A DNA stretch of 64,000 nt from contig NZ_CP012945.1 in NCBI RefSeq assembly GCF_001402915.1, forward strand, positions 1,961,501 to 2,025,500, in the 5' to 3' direction. Positions 61,541 to 64,000 of this stretch are shown here, one piece after another. Within the stretch, counting starts at the first letter, position 1, and every line of letters begins with the position of its first letter. The position numbers and the translations under genes were made by a program. Below the pieces are notes generated by a model, which worked only from the letters and a program-made list of their open reading frames with translations, did not search any database and was not told where the DNA came from. This stretch comes from Devosia sp. A16. GTDB taxonomy: Bacteria; Pseudomonadota; Alphaproteobacteria; Rhizobiales; Devosiaceae.

Positions 61541-61750
61541 CGTCTCACTCCCTCGGAACCTCGAGTCTGCGTCCCGCCGCCTCTGTTGTCGAGTGGCCAC
61601 AACACAGGACGATGACGACAGAACCTGGTGAGCCGCCGCAGCCGCCGCCGGGCCCGTGGTCGGCCATCCACGGTGTCTTCCCTCCTCATCGCCCGACCCA
61701 ATGCCTCCCACCGCATGGCACCCTTGTAGGCGGTGCGGCGGCAGCCAATC

Positions 61751-61780
61751 TTGACCTGACAGGCGAGCGGGGCTTAGAAC
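61751..61780 (+). promoter_or_regulatory. Candidate sigma-70 promoter for leuC
   Basis: TTGACC (61751-61756) and TAGAAC (61775-61780) are 18 bp apart and lie about 40 bp before leuC. The rest of the 281-bp gap 61541-61821 shows no clear leader peptide, riboswitch or repeat. Confidence 0.35.
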
Positions 61781-61821
61781 CCCCCGTTACTCCTTAACCC
61801 CCGAGTGGAACCTCCAGCAAA

Positions 61822-63225
61822 ATGGCCGGCAGAACTCTGTACGATAAGATCTGGGACGATCACCTTGTTTCCAACAACGAGGATGGGACCAGCCTTATTT
61901 ACATTGATCGCCACCTGGTCCACGAGGTGACGAGCCCGCAGGCCTTCGAGGGGCTGCGCATGAATGGCCGCAAGGTCCGGGCGCCCGAGCGCACCTTGGC
62001 CGTGGTCGATCACAACGTCCCCACCACCGACCGGTCGCTCCCCAATCCCGACCCGGAAAGCGCCATCCAGATCGCCGCCCTGGCCGAGAACACCAGGGAT
62101 TTCGGCATTGAGTATTACGACCCCTTCGACAAGCGTCAGGGCATCGTGCACATCGTCGGCCCCGAGCAGGGCTTTACCCTGCCCGGCATGACCATCGTCT
62201 GTGGCGACAGCCATACCTCGACGCATGGCGCGTTCGGGGCACTGGCGCACGGTATCGGCACTTCTGAGGTCGAGCACGTGCTCGCTACCCAGACGCTGAT
62301 TCAGCAGAAGGCCAAGAACATGCTGGTGCGTGTCGATGGCCAGTTGCCCGAGGGCGTCACCGCCAAGGACATCATCCTCGCCATCATCGGTGAGATCGGC
62401 ACTGCCGGGGGCACTGGCCACGTCATCGAGTTCGCCGGCGAAGCCATCCGCGCGCTGTCGATGGAAGGCCGCATGACGGTCTGCAACATGACCATCGAGG
62501 GCGGCGCCCGCGCCGGTCTGATCGCTCCGGACGAGAAGACCTTCGAGTATGTGAAGGGTCGTCCGCGCGCTCCCAAGGGCGCCGCCTACGATCATGCGGT
62601 CGAATACTGGAAGACCCTCTATTCCGATCCCGATGCGCATTACGACAAGGTGGTGATCCTCGACGCTGCCAAGCTGCCGCCGATCGTTTCCTGGGGCTCG
62701 AGCCCCGAGGACGTGATCTCGGTCAACGGCGTCGTCCCCAACCCCGACGACATCCAGGACGCCAACAAGCGCGCCTCCAAGTGGCGGGCGCTCGAATATA
62801 TGGGCCTCCAGCCGGGCACCAAGATCACCGACATCACCGTCGAGCGGGTGTTCCTCGGCTCGTGCACCAACGGTCGCATCGAAGACCTGCGCGCCGCCGC
62901 CAAGGTGGTGGCCGGCAAGAAGGTCGCGGCCGGCGTCAACGCCATGGTGGTGCCGGGCTCGGGCCTCGTGAAGGAACAGGCGGAAGCCGAAGGTCTCGAC
63001 AAGATCTTCAAGGATGCCGGTTTCGAGTGGCGCGAGCCGGGCTGCTCGATGTGCCTCGCCATGAACCCCGACAAGCTGAAGCCGCACGAGCGCTGTGCCT
63101 CGACCTCGAACCGCAACTTCGAGGGCCGCCAGGGTTTCAAGGGCCGCACCCACCTCGTCTCGCCCGCCATGGCGGCGGCCGCGGCAGTCACCGGCCACTT
63201 CGTCGACATCCGCGAGTGGCAATGA
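61822..63225 (+). CDS. leuC: 3-isopropylmalate dehydratase large subunit (LeuC)
   Basis: Isomerises 2-isopropylmalate to 3-isopropylmalate in leucine synthesis, together with LeuD (not in this window). The 467-residue protein has the three Fe-S cluster cysteines at 348 (GSCTNGR), 408 and 411 (CSMC). It also has the N-terminal [12 protein letters not shown] and [23 protein letters not shown] motifs. The ribosome site is weak. The gene is followed by an inverted repeat and the zincin gene. Confidence 0.97.
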   Translation: MAGRTLYDKIWDDHLVSNNEDGTSLIYIDRHLVHEVTSPQAFEGLRMNGRKVRAPERTLAVVDHNVPTTDRSLPNPDPESAIQIAALAENTRDFGIEYYDPFDKRQGIVHIVGPEQGFTLPGMTIVCGDSHTSTHGAFGALAHGIGTSEVEHVLATQTLIQQKAKNMLVRVDGQLPEGVTAKDIILAIIGEIGTAGGTGHVIEFAGEAIRALSMEGRMTVCNMTIEGGARAGLIAPDEKTFEYVKGRPRAPKGAAYDHAVEYWKTLYSDPDAHYDKVVILDAAKLPPIVSWGSSPEDVISVNGVVPNPDDIQDANKRASKWRALEYMGLQPGTKITDITVERVFLGSCTNGRIEDLRAAAKVVAGKKVAAGVNAMVVPGSGLVKEQAEAEGLDKIFKDAGFEWREPGCSMCLAMNPDKLKPHERCASTSNRNFEGRQGFKGRTHLVSPAMAAAAAVTGHFVDIREWQ

Positions 63226-63229
63226 AATA

Positions 63230-63302
63230 CGGCAGTCGGCAGTCGGGACCAGGCAGTCGTTACGCTGCGCCTCTACTGCCGACCGCCGGTTGCCGACTGC
63301 CG
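63230..63302. repeat. Inverted-repeat element, GGCAGTCG family
   Basis: CGGCAGTCGGCA (63230-63241) and TGCCGACTGCCG (63291-63302) are perfect 12-bp inverted arms; further CAGTCG units lie inside. It fills the gap between leuC and the metallopeptidase gene and ends two bases before that gene's start codon. A related copy lies at 63739-63784. Confidence 0.65.
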
Positions 63303-63304
63303 CC

Positions 63305-63724
63305 ATGACCAATTCCTGGACCGATCGCCCGGCCCCCAGCCTCGACGATTTCGAACAGATCGCGGCGGCGGCTTTCGAGGCCCTGCCGCCCGAGTTCAAG
63401 GCGCTGGCCGGCAACGTCCCCTGCGTCGTCGCCGAATTCCCCGATGAAGAGACGATCCGCGAGATGGAGCTCGAAACCGAGTTCGACATCCTCGGGCTGT
63501 TCCGCGGCATCGGCCTGCCGCAGGGCGGCGCCACGCCGCAGACCGGGCAACTGCCCAACCAGGTCTGGCTCTACCGCCGCCCCATCCTCGACTACTGGGC
63601 CGAAAGCGATACGCAGGAAACCTTGGGCGAGATCATCACCCACGTACTGGTGCACGAGATCGGCCACCATTTCGGCTTTTCCGACGACGACATGGAAGCC
63701 ATCGAGGCGGCAGCGGATGAGTAA
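63305..63724 (+). CDS. Zincin-like metallopeptidase family protein
   Basis: The 139-residue protein has the extended zinc motif HEIGHHFGFSDDD at 117-129, typical of the small bacterial zincin family PF06262. The N-terminal part (SLDDFEQIAAAAFEALPPEFKAL) is the usual lead helix. The target is unknown. Its start lies two bases after an inverted repeat, and no normal ribosome site is visible, so translation efficiency may be low. Similar repeats flank it on both sides. Confidence 0.88.
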   Translation: MTNSWTDRPAPSLDDFEQIAAAAFEALPPEFKALAGNVPCVVAEFPDEETIREMELETEFDILGLFRGIGLPQGGATPQTGQLPNQVWLYRRPILDYWAESDTQETLGEIITHVLVHEIGHHFGFSDDDMEAIEAAADE

Positions 63725-63738
63725 GCCGTCATAGCAGC

Positions 63739-63784
63739 CGGCAGTCGAGGGGGCACTATTACGACTGCCTACTCCCGACTGCCG
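63739..63784. repeat. Inverted-repeat element, GGCAGTCG family
   Basis: CGGCAGTCG (63739-63747) and CGACTGCCG (63776-63784) are 9-bp inverted arms, with another CGACTGCC inside. This is a shorter relative of the element at 63230-63302. It lies between the convergent zincin gene and the gene that enters from the right edge. Confidence 0.6.
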
Positions 63785-63798
63785 ATTGCCGTCACCGC

Positions 63799-64000
63799 TC
63801 AGTCCCGTTGGTTGCCGTCGCGGGGCACGAACTCATAGTAGTCGTCGAGCACGCCCGGTCGCTCGTCCTCGACCAGCAGCCCGTATTTCAGGCGGTCGAA
63901 CTCAGCGAACCATTCGTCCCAGGCGACGAGGTCGAGCCCGCCCGGCCGGTCGCCATACTGGTTCTCGCCGGCATTCAGTGCCTGCTGGTCGAACAGGATC
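63799..64000 (-). CDS. C-terminal end of an unidentified protein
   Basis: The reading frame enters from the right edge and ends with TGA at 63799. It gives about 66 residues, rich in Asp, Glu, Tyr and Trp (for example LDLVAWDEWFAEFDRLKYGLLVE without the last part, and DDYYEFVPRDGNQRD at the end). The open frame and codon use look real. I do not recognise the family from this piece. Confidence 0.6.
   Translation of the reverse strand, partial: ILFDQQALNAGENQYGDRPGGLDLVAWDEWFAEFDRLKYGLLVEDERPGVLDDYYEFVPRDGNQRD

Overview
The window looks like chromosomal DNA of a GC-rich alphaproteobacterium of the order Hyphomicrobiales, most likely Devosia or a close relative. This is inferred from the high-GC codon use, the typical neighbourhoods (hemC-hemD-COG4223-hemY divergent from tsaD-gpsA; rsmB-type methylase, heparinase-like gene, purH; large 1,589-residue NAD glutamate dehydrogenase) and the complete iol cluster. 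There is no rRNA, CRISPR array, transposase or integrase; one tRNA gene (Thr, CGT anticodon) is present.

Layout. Positions 1-9.7 kb: myo-inositol catabolism (an RpiR-type regulator, iolG plus a short-chain dehydrogenase on the minus strand, iolC-iolD-iolE-small membrane protein-iolB on the plus strand), with candidate IolR operators in both divergent regions. 9.9-14.8 kb: purU, an NmrA/QorB-like reductase divergent from an HxlR regulator, an EamA exporter and a membrane diguanylate cyclase. 14.8-19.6 kb: a sulfate ABC importer (sbp-cysT-cysW-cysA) next to a cysteine-bearing Rrf2 regulator. 19.7-28 kb: a Kef-type antiporter, a zinc alcohol dehydrogenase, phhB, a MarR regulator divergent from an unknown small protein, a GGDEF-EAL protein and a LuxI/FeeM-like N-acyl transferase.

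28.2-34.6 kb: a carbohydrate regulon (solute-binding protein, two permeases, LacI regulator, GH127 beta-L-arabinofuranosidase) headed by three nearly identical LacI-type palindromes spaced about 56-57 bp apart. 34.6-40 kb: a kinase-like phosphotransferase, several small proteins, a GntR regulator and a Na/Pi cotransporter-PhoU fusion. 40.2-41.9 kb: an AT-richer, probably acquired module (XRE-ImmA/IrrE protease gene abutting a PIN-like DUF4411 gene) close to the tRNA-Thr gene. 42.2-49.4 kb: the heme operon, with the alphaproteobacterial Mic60 homologue, divergent from tsaD-gpsA-yciI-EVE. 49.5-64 kb: a VapBC-like pair, an SdhAF4-like protein, htpX behind a heat-shock-type promoter, an RsmB-type methylase, a heparinase-like protein, a ZTP riboswitch in front of purH, glutamate dehydrogenase, leuC and a zincin metallopeptidase.

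Genes cooperate mainly as local operons with a dedicated regulator beside or inside them. At least four families of inverted-repeat elements (REP/BIME-like) are scattered between genes. Nothing here is proven to be a new system. The most unusual leads are the FeeM-like synthase beside a c-di-GMP enzyme, the MarR/unknown-protein pair with twin palindromes, the triple-operator GH127 regulon, and two hairpins that would hide ribosome binding sites.
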